A stretch of 64,000 nucleotides of DNA from Streptomyces coacervatus (GTDB lineage Bacteria > Actinomycetota > Actinomycetes > Streptomycetales > Streptomycetaceae). Positions 15,211-23,477 of this stretch are shown in pieces. Positions within the stretch are counted from its first letter, which is position 1. Each line of letters opens with the position of its first letter. The notes below the pieces were generated by a model that worked only from the letters and a program-made list of their open reading frames with translations, had not been told where the DNA came from and made no database searches. The translations under genes were made by a program, and so were the position numbers. Location: positions 186,001 to 250,000 of the forward strand of contig NZ_JARHTP010000015.1 in assembly GCF_029223485.1 (NCBI RefSeq), in the 5' to 3' direction.

Positions 15211-16479
15211 ATGCCCGTGGATCAGCACAGCGATCCCTTTGTTCCCCTCGACCCTTTCGAGGAACAGCTGTCCGCCGGGCTGCGCCAGGCCGGCGGCGTC
15301 TTCGAGACCGACCGGGCCGCGCTCGTCACCGCCGGCGCCCTCAAGGGACGACGGCGTCTGCTTCGGCGCCGGGCCGCCGTGGTCGGCGGGGCCGCCTCCC
15401 TCGCGCTCGTCGGCCTGGGCGGCGCGCTGCTCCTGCCTGGGGGCGGATCCGCACATCAGGACGGGGCCGAGGTGGGATCCAGCACGCCCAGTGCCACCTC
15501 CACGCCCGCCCCCGCCCCCGTCTCCGGCGACGATTTGATCCGTACGCTCGAAAAACTGCTCCCCCACGGCAAGTTCAGCAAGGCGGAGGCACGCGGCACG
15601 GACGAGCCGCCGGCGCCGTATGTGCATCTCGTCTACGACGACGGCAAGGGCGCCGCGGCCGTCGGCGTCAGCCTCGCGCGGGTCGAGCCGGGGAGCGACG
15701 AGGCGCGGCAGGCGACCGAGTGCCCGGGCAAGGCGTTCGCCCACTACGACGCCTGCAGCACGACCCGGTTGCCGGACGCCTCCGTGGTCATGGTCCTGCA
15801 GGGGTACGAGTATCCGGACCGCCGTGTGGACACCAAGTGGTGGAGCGCCGAACTCGTCACACCGACGGGGCAGCACGTCAGCGTGAGCGAGTGGAACGCC
15901 GCCGCCGAGAAGGATTCGCCGGTCACCAGGGCCGAACCTCCCCTGTCCGCTGACCGGTTGAGGAAGCTCGCCGCCGCCTCCGCCTGGCGTGACGCCATCG
16001 ACTCGATGCCCGAGGACACCGCCGAACCGACGGCGCAGCCGACCGGGTCCGACACGGCGGTCGCCGTACCGATCGCCCCGATGCTCAGGTCCCTGCTGCC
16101 GAAGCGGAAGTTCACGGTGTCCGAGGACAGCGGTGACGACAGCGGCTTCGGCTACCTCGTCGTCGACGACGGCATGGGCAAGAGCCTTGTCCAGGTCAAC
16201 GTCCAGGGCGACATGTCGGACGTCGCGGGCGACCTCTTCGGCTCCGGCGCCAAGACCCTGCCCGACGGGACGAAGGTCGCCGTGCATCAGGAGCCGAGCG
16301 AGAAGGGCGGCGCCGGTGCCGTCATGTGGACCGTGGACACGCTGCGGTCCGACGGGCGGCGGGTGGTGATCAGTGAGCTCAACTCCGGCGCTCCGCACGA
16401 CGACGCGACCCGCAGGACCCCGGCGCTGAGCATCGAGGAGCTCCGCGCGATCGCCCTCAGCCCGAAGTGGTGGCAGTAG
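15211..16479 (+). CDS. Membrane-anchored protein with a duplicated extracellular domain
   Basis: 422 aa from ATG 15211. Cytoplasmic N-terminus (1-50), basic stretch GRRRLLRRR, one membrane helix (about 56-76), Ser/Thr/Pro linker (80-105), then two related extracellular units at 105-262 and 287-422. Matching parts are LEKLLPHGKFSKAE and LRSLLPKRKFTVSE, VYDDGKG and VVDDGMG, and the LSADRLRKLA and LSIEELRAIA ends. This architecture, behind a sigma factor, fits a sensor or anti-sigma-like partner, but no zinc anti-sigma motif (HxxxCxxC) is present. No strong ribosome site is visible. Confidence 0.8.
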   Translation: MPVDQHSDPFVPLDPFEEQLSAGLRQAGGVFETDRAALVTAGALKGRRRLLRRRAAVVGGAASLALVGLGGALLLPGGGSAHQDGAEVGSSTPSATSTPAPAPVSGDDLIRTLEKLLPHGKFSKAEARGTDEPPAPYVHLVYDDGKGAAAVGVSLARVEPGSDEARQATECPGKAFAHYDACSTTRLPDASVVMVLQGYEYPDRRVDTKWWSAELVTPTGQHVSVSEWNAAAEKDSPVTRAEPPLSADRLRKLAAASAWRDAIDSMPEDTAEPTAQPTGSDTAVAVPIAPMLRSLLPKRKFTVSEDSGDDSGFGYLVVDDGMGKSLVQVNVQGDMSDVAGDLFGSGAKTLPDGTKVAVHQEPSEKGGAGAVMWTVDTLRSDGRRVVISELNSGAPHDDATRRTPALSIEELRAIALSPKWWQ

Positions 16480-16492
16480 CCGCTGCAGGACC

Positions 16493-16978
16493 TCAGAACG
16501 GGTCTCCTCGGCCACAGCCCTCCGACCCGCACGTGCCCAGCTCGAACCACACCGTCTTCCCCTGCCCGTCCTGGTGGCATCCCCAGCGTCTGGCGAGCGC
16601 GTTCACCAGGAACATCCCCCGGCCGCTCTCCGAGGCGCCCGCCTCCAGCACCTGCGGTGTGCGGCGGCCGGCGTCGTGGACCTCGCAGCGCAGGACGCCG
16701 TGTGCGGCGGAGAGGGTGAGGCGGAAGCGGCTCGCCGAGTGCAGCAGGGCGTTGGTGGCCAGCTCACTGACCAGGAGTTCGGCGGCGTCCACCAGGTCGG
16801 CCCGGTCCGTCAGCCCCCATATCTCCAGCTGTCTGCGGACCTCCGCCCGGGCCTCGCGGACGGCGGTCGGGCGGGGGTCGTAGTCGACGCTCAAGTGGCC
16901 TGCCCGCAGGGGTGGTTGAGGGTACTCGGCGAACTGAGGGTCGGAGTCCGGGTGGGGGGTCCCGGAGAGATCCAGCAT
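16493..16978 (-). CDS. GHKL ATP-binding protein (RsbW-like anti-sigma family)
   Basis: 161 aa from the ATG at 16976-16978; an upstream ATG at 17035 would add a basic extension. HATPase_c_2 domain with N-box ELLVSELATNALLHS, G1 region EVHDAGRR and G2 region ESGRGMFLVNALA. Streptomyces encode dozens of such proteins, which act as serine kinases or anti-sigma factors in partner switching. The C-terminus has a CGSEGCGRG stretch. The partner is not obvious. Confidence 0.85.
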   Translation of the reverse strand: MLDLSGTPHPDSDPQFAEYPQPPLRAGHLSVDYDPRPTAVREARAEVRRQLEIWGLTDRADLVDAAELLVSELATNALLHSASRFRLTLSAAHGVLRCEVHDAGRRTPQVLEAGASESGRGMFLVNALARRWGCHQDGQGKTVWFELGTCGSEGCGRGDPF

Positions 16979-17055
16979 GGTTCCAGACTGCCCTCCCCGG
17001 CGCCTGCGCACACGGGGAGGACTACCTGTTTCCATACCTGCGTCACCGCAAGCGG

Positions 17056-17970
17056 TTACCCGTACTGCAACCTTACGGTCGCTCCCGACCCGTCGTCGCG
17101 GATGTCGACGTAGGTGCACACCTGGCGGGTGAACCACAGTCCCTGGCCCGGTTCCAGTTCGGGGGTGGGCGGCGGGACGAAGCCCGCCAGTGGGTCGTCG
17201 ACCCGGCGTGACGTGCGCAGTTCGCAGACGCAGGCGGGTGCCTCGCCCCACAGCAGGGCGCCGCTGACCGGGCCGAGGGCCGCGGCCGTCGCGGTGACCG
17301 CCTCGGTGAACAGCTCCGCGTCCGCGGGCTCGAGTCCACGGGCAACCGCTCCCCTGCGTACGGTATCCGCCGACAGGTGCGTGTGCAGTTCCGCGTCGGC
17401 GGGGGGCAGCGGCAGGGGTGCTGCGTCCAGTTCGGCCGTGAGGCGGACCGGGTCCTCGTAGACGGCGGTGTCGGGGTGGGCTCGGCGGGCCGCCTCGATG
17501 ATGGCCGTGCCGGCGGTGCGGGTGTCGTAGGCGCACAGCGCCGTTGCCGCCAGCGGCGCGAAGAGGAGGTTGGCGAGGGCCTCGTAGCGGATCCACTCGG
17601 TGGTCTCGCGGGCGGAGCGTCCTGCGCGGCCGTTCCAGACGGGCTCCATGAGGAGGTGGATTCGGCCGCCGGGGCCGGCGTGCGCGGCGAGGTAACCGGC
17701 GCCCTGGGCGACGGCGTTGGCGGCCGAGCCCGTGTACCACTCGGTGTGCGGGACGAGGACGACGTCCTTCGCGTCGGCGCCGAGGGCGTCGTGCAGGAGG
17801 TCCAGCTTGTCGGGGGCGGCGATGGCCACGGGCGGGGGTTCGCCGGGGGCGCCGAGCGCTTCGGCGAGGAATGGCAGGGCGGCGGCCACGAACGCGTCGT
17901 CCGTGCCGTACACGGCCATGCGGTGGTCGAACGGGGTGGGGGTGGGGACGTCGTGTGGTGTGCTGGTCAT
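17056..17970 (-). CDS. MEDS-domain / anti-sigma regulatory ATPase-like protein
   Basis: 304 aa with a GAGGAG ribosome site before ATG 17970. Residues about 15-170 resemble the MEDS (DcmR-like sensory) domain: DDAFVAAALPFLAEAL, HTEWYT and TEWIRYEALANLLFA. Residues about 185-300 form a C-terminal GHKL-type region found in Streptomyces sensor-like anti-sigma proteins. It is likely a cytoplasmic signalling protein. It shares strand and neighbourhood with the GHKL protein downstream and the LuxR-type ATPase upstream (53 bp). Confidence 0.8.
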   Translation of the reverse strand: MTSTPHDVPTPTPFDHRMAVYGTDDAFVAAALPFLAEALGAPGEPPPVAIAAPDKLDLLHDALGADAKDVVLVPHTEWYTGSAANAVAQGAGYLAAHAGPGGRIHLLMEPVWNGRAGRSARETTEWIRYEALANLLFAPLAATALCAYDTRTAGTAIIEAARRAHPDTAVYEDPVRLTAELDAAPLPLPPADAELHTHLSADTVRRGAVARGLEPADAELFTEAVTATAAALGPVSGALLWGEAPACVCELRTSRRVDDPLAGFVPPPTPELEPGQGLWFTRQVCTYVDIRDDGSGATVRLQYG

Positions 17971-18023
17971 GGTTCTCCTCTCGGTGGGGTCTGTGGAATC
18001 TGGGAGGGGAGCCTGGACGGGGC

Positions 18024-20408
18024 TCAGCGCTGGGCCGTCACCCAGGCGGCGATCTGGCTGCGGTTGCTGAAGCCGAGTTTGCTGAGGATGCGTTCCACAT
18101 GGCCTTCGGCGGTACGGCGGGCGATGACGAGACGGTCGGCGATCTGCTGGTTGGCGAGGCCCTGGGCAACGAGTTCGGCGACCTCGCTCTCGCGGCGGGT
18201 GAGCGTGCCGCCCTGCGGCGGGCGGGATCTGCAGCGGCCGTCCGTCCTCCCTGCGGGGGTGGGGTGTGCGGGCTCTTCGTCCTGCGTCGCGTAGGCGACG
18301 ATCTCCGCGAGTCCGAGGGCGCCTCCTTTCTCGTACGCCCGCTCGAAGGCGGCCTGTCCCAGGGCGTCCAGTGCCCGCTCCCCGCCGTCGCGGCGGATGG
18401 AGTCCAGGTCCGTCGAGCCCCAGCGCTCCCGGTCGATGTCGGCCCAGGTGCGGTCGGCGCCGCCGAGCAGGGCGGCCGCGTGTTCGTGGGCGCCCGCCCG
18501 GGTCGCGATGTGGGCCAGCAGGTCGAGGGTGAGGGCGATGCCGGTGACGTCGTGGACGGCGAGTTTGAGGCGCAGGGCCTCGCGGGCGTGCCGTCCGGCC
18601 TCCTGCCAGTCCTCCTTCACGGTGTGCGCGAGGGCCAGCATCCGCAGCACATACGACCGCACCCATTCCTCGCCGTGCTCCTCGCAGAGCCGTCGGGCCC
18701 GCTCGCAGACCTCGACGGCGCGGTCGGCCTGGCCCAGGAAGCCCAGGGCGCAGGCGAGTTCGACCTGGTCGAGGCCGTGCAGGCTGAGGTGCTGGCCGGG
18801 GACGGGGCCGCGGGCGACGGTGGTCTCGAAGTGCGCCAGGGCGGCGGGCAGTTCGTTGCTGAAGAGGCGGATGACGCCGATGACGTATTCGGCGTGGGCG
18901 GCCTCGGCCTTGTCGCCGAGGTGCTCGGCCAGCGCATGGGCGTCCCGTGCGCGGCGCAGCCCTCCGGTCATGTCCTGGGTGGCGCCCGCGAGGAGGCCGG
19001 CCACCCACAGGCCGCGGGCCCGCTCGGCGCTCGGTTCGGGGTTGGCGTCGAGGGCCCGCTCCAGCCAGTAGCGGCCCTCGCGGGGTGCGCCGCAGGCGTG
19101 CCAGTAGAACCACAGGGTGCCCGCGAGGCGCAGGGCGGTGCGGCGTTGGCCGGGGGCGGTGAGGCCGAAGTCGAGGGCGGCACGGAGATTGTCCTGGTCG
19201 GCGCGGAGCCGGGCGACGATCGCGCGCTGCCCCGGCCCGAACCAGGCGCGCTCGCAGTCGGCGGCCCGCTCCTGCATCCAGTCGCGCTGGCGGCGTCGGG
19301 CCGCGGCCTCCTCGCCGTCCGACTGGCGCAGCCGGTCGAGGCCGTAGTGCCGCAGGGTGTCGAGCAGCCGGTAGCGCACCCCGTCCGGTCCTGTCTCCCT
19401 CCCCAGCACGGACTTGTCGACGAGCCCGGCGACGGCTTCCAACACCTCGTAGGGCTGCACCCTCCCCCAGCCGGCGGCCGGGGGGACCCCCATCTCGCTT
19501 CGCTCGCCGTCCGCACACACCGCCTCCGCCGTCTCCAGGTCGAAGCTGCCGGCCAGGACGGAGGCCCGCGCCCACACCAACTGCTCCTGCTGCGTGCAGA
19601 GTTCATGGCTCCAGTCGACGGCGGCGCGCAGCGTCTGGTGGCGGGGCAGGGCCGCGCTGCTGCCGGCGGTGAGGAGGCGGTAGCGGTCGTCGAGCCGCTC
19701 CAGGAGCTGTTCGACGCCGAGGACCCGCATGCGTACGGCGGCCAGCTCGATGGCAAGGGGGAGTCCGTCCAGACGGCGGCAGAGACGGGCCACGGCGGCG
19801 CGGTTGCCGGGGGTGAGCCTGAAGCCCGGGACCACGGCGGCGGCGCGGTCGGCGAAGAGGGCGAGGGCCGGGTAGCCGTCGGCCGCGGTGAGATCGCCGT
19901 CCGGGTCGGGGACGGGTAACGGCCGTACCTCCATGAGGTGTTCCTCGGTGAGGCCCAGGCGGTGCCGGCTGGTGGCGAGGACGCGGACGCCGGTGGTGCC
20001 GCGGAGCAGGGCGGCGGCGAGGTCGGCGCAGGCCTGCAGCAGGTGTTCGCAGTTGTCGAGGACGAGCAGGAGGCGCCGGTCCCGTACCTGGTCGACCAGG
20101 GCGTCCAGCGGCGGCTGCGCGGAGTGGTCGTGCAGGCCGAGGGCGTCGGCGGCGGCGAGGGGGACGAGCGCCGGGTCGTGCAGGCCGGCCAGGTGCACGA
20201 AACGCACACCGTCCGGGAAGGCGCGCTCGACGCGTGCCGCGACCCGTGCGGCCAGACGCGTCTTGCCGACGCCGCCCGGTCCGGTCAGCGTGACCAGGCG
20301 CGCCCTGGCGAGCAGTTCGCGGCCTTCGGTCTGTTCGCCGCGCCGGTCGACGAAACTGGTGGTCTCGACCGGCAGGTGACGGTCCCGTCGCGGCGCTGAT
20401 CCGCCCAT
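18024..20408 (-). CDS. Large LuxR-family regulator with NB-ARC-like ATPase
   Basis: 794 aa. P-loop GPGGVGKT at 43-50, Walker B LLLVLDNCEHLL near 111-122, then the AfsR/LAL-like helical and TPR-type region, and a C-terminal LuxR helix-turn-helix (LTRRESEVAELVAQGLANQQIADRL) at about 733-790. ATP-dependent transcriptional regulator. The ATG at 20406-20408 has a GGGGAGG ribosome site. A segment around residues 300-316 (ERSEMGVPPAAGWGRVQ) is encoded by a GC-rich repeat inserted between the otherwise conserved AVCADG and VLEAVAGLVDKSVL. Confidence 0.9.
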   Translation of the reverse strand: MGGSAPRRDRHLPVETTSFVDRRGEQTEGRELLARARLVTLTGPGGVGKTRLAARVAARVERAFPDGVRFVHLAGLHDPALVPLAAADALGLHDHSAQPPLDALVDQVRDRRLLLVLDNCEHLLQACADLAAALLRGTTGVRVLATSRHRLGLTEEHLMEVRPLPVPDPDGDLTAADGYPALALFADRAAAVVPGFRLTPGNRAAVARLCRRLDGLPLAIELAAVRMRVLGVEQLLERLDDRYRLLTAGSSAALPRHQTLRAAVDWSHELCTQQEQLVWARASVLAGSFDLETAEAVCADGERSEMGVPPAAGWGRVQPYEVLEAVAGLVDKSVLGRETGPDGVRYRLLDTLRHYGLDRLRQSDGEEAAARRRQRDWMQERAADCERAWFGPGQRAIVARLRADQDNLRAALDFGLTAPGQRRTALRLAGTLWFYWHACGAPREGRYWLERALDANPEPSAERARGLWVAGLLAGATQDMTGGLRRARDAHALAEHLGDKAEAAHAEYVIGVIRLFSNELPAALAHFETTVARGPVPGQHLSLHGLDQVELACALGFLGQADRAVEVCERARRLCEEHGEEWVRSYVLRMLALAHTVKEDWQEAGRHAREALRLKLAVHDVTGIALTLDLLAHIATRAGAHEHAAALLGGADRTWADIDRERWGSTDLDSIRRDGGERALDALGQAAFERAYEKGGALGLAEIVAYATQDEEPAHPTPAGRTDGRCRSRPPQGGTLTRRESEVAELVAQGLANQQIADRLVIARRTAEGHVERILSKLGFSNRSQIAAWVTAQR
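19461..19510. repeat. REP-like element inside the LuxR-family gene
   Basis: GC-rich palindromic segment (CCTCCCCCAGCC...GGGGGGACCCCCAT, key arms at 19464-19468 and 19480-19485) of the type seen many times in Streptomyces genomes, where it adds residues such as GVPPA. Here it is in frame and adds about 17 residues. Confidence 0.6.
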
Positions 20409-20650
20409 GATCAGCCTCCCCTGACAACGGAACCTCACTCTCCTCCCGCATTCGGCATATATGCACGCACGGGTCACACCCGCGGGTGCACTTTGCCGGA
20501 GGGCGGGCCCCCGATGACCGAGGCAACTACACTGCGCGGCCGGTTTTCGCTCTCTTGACCTGTCCATGCCATTCCCTGACGATGGCGGCACCGCACCCGC
20601 ACACGTACGTCGCACTGAACCCCACCCCCCAGCTCCCGCCAGGAGACTTC

Positions 20651-22009
20651 ATGCGACTTCGGATACGAGGCTCGGGCGCCCGCGGCGGCAGACGCACCGC
20701 CGCGTTCGCCACCCTCCTCACGCTCGCCCTCGCCGCACCCGTCTCGGCGACGACCACGAACGCCACCGCCGACAGCGCCCGCACGGCGGCGCCTTCGGCC
20801 GACGACATCCACCAGTACGAGATCCACGTCGACAACAACACCCCGGTCACCCGCACCGCCATCGCGGCGGCCGGGGTGAGCGTGGACGAGGCCGACGAGG
20901 AGACGGTGGTCGTCTCCGGACGGGCCGCGCAGATCAGCAAACTGCGCCAACAGGGCTACGACGTCTCACTGTTGGGCTCGGCACCGGACCGCTCCTCGGG
21001 CTCGGACGGCGTACGGCCCTACGACTTCCCCTCGGCCGACTCGAAGTACCACAACTACGCAGAGATGAACGCGGAGATCGACCAGCGGCTCGCGGCCTAC
21101 CCGAACATCATGAGCAAGCGGGTGATCGGCAAGTCGTACCAGGGCCGGGACATCGTCGCCATCAAGGTCAGCGACAACGTGGCGACCGACGAGAACGAGC
21201 CGGAGGTGCTCCTCACCTTCCACCAGCACGCGCGTGAGCATCTGACCGTGGAGATGGCGCTGTATCTGCTGCGGGAGCTGGGCGCCGGGTACGGCAGCGA
21301 CTCCCGCATCACCAACATGGTGAACAACCGGGAGATCTGGATCGTGCCGGACCTCAACCCCGACGGCGGCGAGTACGACATCGCCACGGGTTCCTACCGG
21401 TCGTGGCGGAAGAACCGGCAGCCCAACTCCGGTTCGTCGTACGTCGGCACGGACCTGAACCGGAACTGGAACTACAAGTGGGGCTGCTGCGGCGGCTCTT
21501 CGGGGTCCACGTCGTCCGAGACCTACCGGGGTGCCTCGGCCGAGTCCGCACCCGAGGTGAAGGTGGTCGCCGACTTCGTGCGCTCCCGTGTGGTCGGCGG
21601 CAAGCAGCAGATCACCGCCGGGATCGACTTCCACACGTACAGCGAGCTGGTGCTGTGGCCGTTCGGGTACACGTACTCGGACACGGCGACCGGGATGACG
21701 GCGGACGACGCCGCCGCCTTCAAGGCCGTTGGGCAGAAGATGGCGGCGAGCAACGGGTACACCGCCGAGCAGTCCAGCGACCTGTACATCACGGACGGGT
21801 CGATCGACGACTATCTCTGGGGTACGCAGAAGATCTTCGACTACACCTTCGAGATGTATCCGACATCCAGTTCCGGGGGCGGTTTCTACCCGCCCGACGA
21901 GGTGATCGAGCGGGAGACCTCCCGGAACCGGGATGCGGTGCTGCAGTTGCTGGAGAACGCCGACTGTATGTACCGCTCCATCGGCAAAGAGGCCCAGTAC
22001 TGCAGCTAG
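20651..22009 (+). CDS. Secreted M14 zinc carboxypeptidase
   Basis: 452 aa with an AGGAG ribosome site. Twin-Arg-like basic N-region and signal peptide (1-33 or so), a propeptide-like region (50-125), then the peptidase M14 domain. Zinc ligands are H193 and E196 (HAREH), and H328 (DFHTYSE); the catalytic Glu is E401 in DYTFEMYP. TDLNRNWNYKWG (267-278) is the substrate-binding Asn-Arg motif. An extracellular carboxypeptidase that trims peptides, probably made as a zymogen. Confidence 0.95.
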   Translation: MRLRIRGSGARGGRRTAAFATLLTLALAAPVSATTTNATADSARTAAPSADDIHQYEIHVDNNTPVTRTAIAAAGVSVDEADEETVVVSGRAAQISKLRQQGYDVSLLGSAPDRSSGSDGVRPYDFPSADSKYHNYAEMNAEIDQRLAAYPNIMSKRVIGKSYQGRDIVAIKVSDNVATDENEPEVLLTFHQHAREHLTVEMALYLLRELGAGYGSDSRITNMVNNREIWIVPDLNPDGGEYDIATGSYRSWRKNRQPNSGSSYVGTDLNRNWNYKWGCCGGSSGSTSSETYRGASAESAPEVKVVADFVRSRVVGGKQQITAGIDFHTYSELVLWPFGYTYSDTATGMTADDAAAFKAVGQKMAASNGYTAEQSSDLYITDGSIDDYLWGTQKIFDYTFEMYPTSSSGGGFYPPDEVIERETSRNRDAVLQLLENADCMYRSIGKEAQYCS

Positions 22010-22024
22010 TCGGAGTGCCGGCGG

Positions 22025-22624
22025 CTACTCGGCGTCCTCGTCCTCGGCGGCTTCGTCGCCGTCCTCGAAGTAGGCGTCGAGGACGGCGTCCAGCTGCTCT
22101 TCCCACTCGCTGAAGCGCGCCCTGGCCGTCGCCTCGATCTCGATCGGGTACCAGCGGCGGTCGGGGGTGTGGACCGTGATGGTGAAACGCTTGCCGAAGC
22201 GGGGCGATTCGGTCTCCACGGCTCCGATCTCGTCCCAGCGGAACTCGCACCCCTGGTCGTCCAGGGTGAGGCGGACGCCCTTGTGGTCGGCGACGATCTT
22301 CGCGCGGCGGTCGGAGGCCTCGAAGACGGGGCCTTCGGGGGCCTCGTCCTCGTCCTCCGCGGGCGCCTCGTCGTCGACCGTGGAGGCCTCGGCCTCCGCG
22401 GCCGGCTTCTGCGCCTCGGCCTCGGTCTCCGCCGCGGCGGACTCGACTTCCTCGTCCTTGAGCTCGTCCTCGGGCTCGGCGGACTCGGCGTCCTCCGCCT
22501 CGACCTCCTCCGGCTCCTCGGAGACGGGTGCGGTGAGCCCGGGGATGAAGGCCGGGTCGAATCCGGCACCGGTCACGGGCTCGCCCTTCAGGGGCTGGCT
22601 GCTCGATCCTATGCGCTGCTCCAC
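22025..22624 (-). CDS. Acidic hypothetical protein
   Basis: About 199 aa if the GTG at 22622-22624 is used; TTG 22672 or GTG 22660 would extend it, and none has a convincing ribosome site. Residues 30-110 are a Glu/Ala/Asp/Pro-rich low-complexity stretch, probably disordered. The C-terminal 90 residues form a small domain (KIVADHKGVRLTLDDQG, FTITVHTPDRRWYPIEIEA) reminiscent of a PH-like or TerB-independent beta domain, ending in another acidic tail. Convergent with the carboxypeptidase gene, 15 bp apart. Function unknown. Confidence 0.7.
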   Translation of the reverse strand: MEQRIGSSSQPLKGEPVTGAGFDPAFIPGLTAPVSEEPEEVEAEDAESAEPEDELKDEEVESAAAETEAEAQKPAAEAEASTVDDEAPAEDEDEAPEGPVFEASDRRAKIVADHKGVRLTLDDQGCEFRWDEIGAVETESPRFGKRFTITVHTPDRRWYPIEIEATARARFSEWEEQLDAVLDAYFEDGDEAAEDEDAE

Positions 22625-22732
22625 AGCGGGCAGTATGGTCGAAGATCCTGTGCCGGACACAGCCGGGCCCAACTTCGTTATCAGACGCCTACAACGAACA
22701 CACCCGCCACAGCGGCCACAGTCGGCCGGATG

Positions 22733-23311
22733 CTACGTCAGCGCGGTGTGGGAGGGAACGACGACGCCGTACGCGTCGGCGATGGCGGCCAGCGCGCTGC
22801 GGTGCAGTTCGTCGGCGGACACGTCCACGATCGACCGGGTGGCGCATGCGTCCGCCGGGACGGTGGGCTTGTTGCCGCGCAGGGCGGCGGACGCCGTCGT
22901 GTACGCAACGCACATGTGGGTCATGAACCCGGCGACGATCACGGTCTCGTTCCCGGCCTCGTCCACGAGCCTGCCGAGGTCGGTCCCGTGGAAGGCGTCC
23001 GGGGCCTGCTTCACGACCACGGGCTCGCCCTCGACCGGCGCCACACCGGGGTGGATCTCACCGATCTCCGTGCGGATGTCGTAGGGCGAGCCCTCGCCGT
23101 CGTCGTGCTGGACGTGGATGACCGCGGCTCCGGCCTCGCGGGCGCGGGACAGCAGGTCCGACGCCGCTTCCAGGGCGGGCTTCCAGCCGTCGAGTTCCAT
23201 CACACCGCGGGTGTAGGTGTTCTGGTAGTCGACGAGGACGAGCGTCGAGGACGCGAGGGCCGCGGGGACGTGGTCGGCACCGCCGAGATCGCGCAGCGTC
23301 TTGCTTGCCAC
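22733..23311 (-). CDS. Isochorismatase-like cysteine hydrolase
   Basis: 192 aa cysteine hydrolase with the complete triad: Asp28 (LVLVDYQN), Lys101 (VVVKQAPDAF) and nucleophile Cys134 in GFMTHMCV, with the cis-peptide region before it. Substrates in this family include isochorismate, nicotinamide and carbamoyl compounds; none can be chosen here. It is divergent from the GlxA/AraC-type regulator across a palindromic site, so it is the probable target of that regulator. Confidence 0.9.
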   Translation of the reverse strand: MASKTLRDLGGADHVPAALASSTLVLVDYQNTYTRGVMELDGWKPALEAASDLLSRAREAGAAVIHVQHDDGEGSPYDIRTEIGEIHPGVAPVEGEPVVVKQAPDAFHGTDLGRLVDEAGNETVIVAGFMTHMCVAYTTASAALRGNKPTVPADACATRSIVDVSADELHRSALAAIADAYGVVVPSHTALT

Positions 23312-23354
23312 AGGTCTTCTCCAAGGTTCCGGGGGCTTGCGTTGCGTACGTTGC

Positions 23355-23369
23355 TCAACGGTCCGTTGA
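23355..23369. promoter_or_regulatory. Palindromic operator between hydrolase and regulator genes
   Basis: TCAACGGTCCGTTGA, a perfect 7-bp inverted repeat around one central base, lies 44 bp upstream of the hydrolase start in the divergent intergenic region. It may be the binding site of the AraC-type regulator or of another repressor. Confidence 0.5.
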
Positions 23370-23477
23370 ACACGTATGCGACGCTATGCCCGGCCCGGGG
23401 TGTCGGCAATGACGTGCTGCCTGCAGAAACCGACACCCATGTCTGTGAGCGGATCAGGGGGTTGCCGGGTGGGGACC

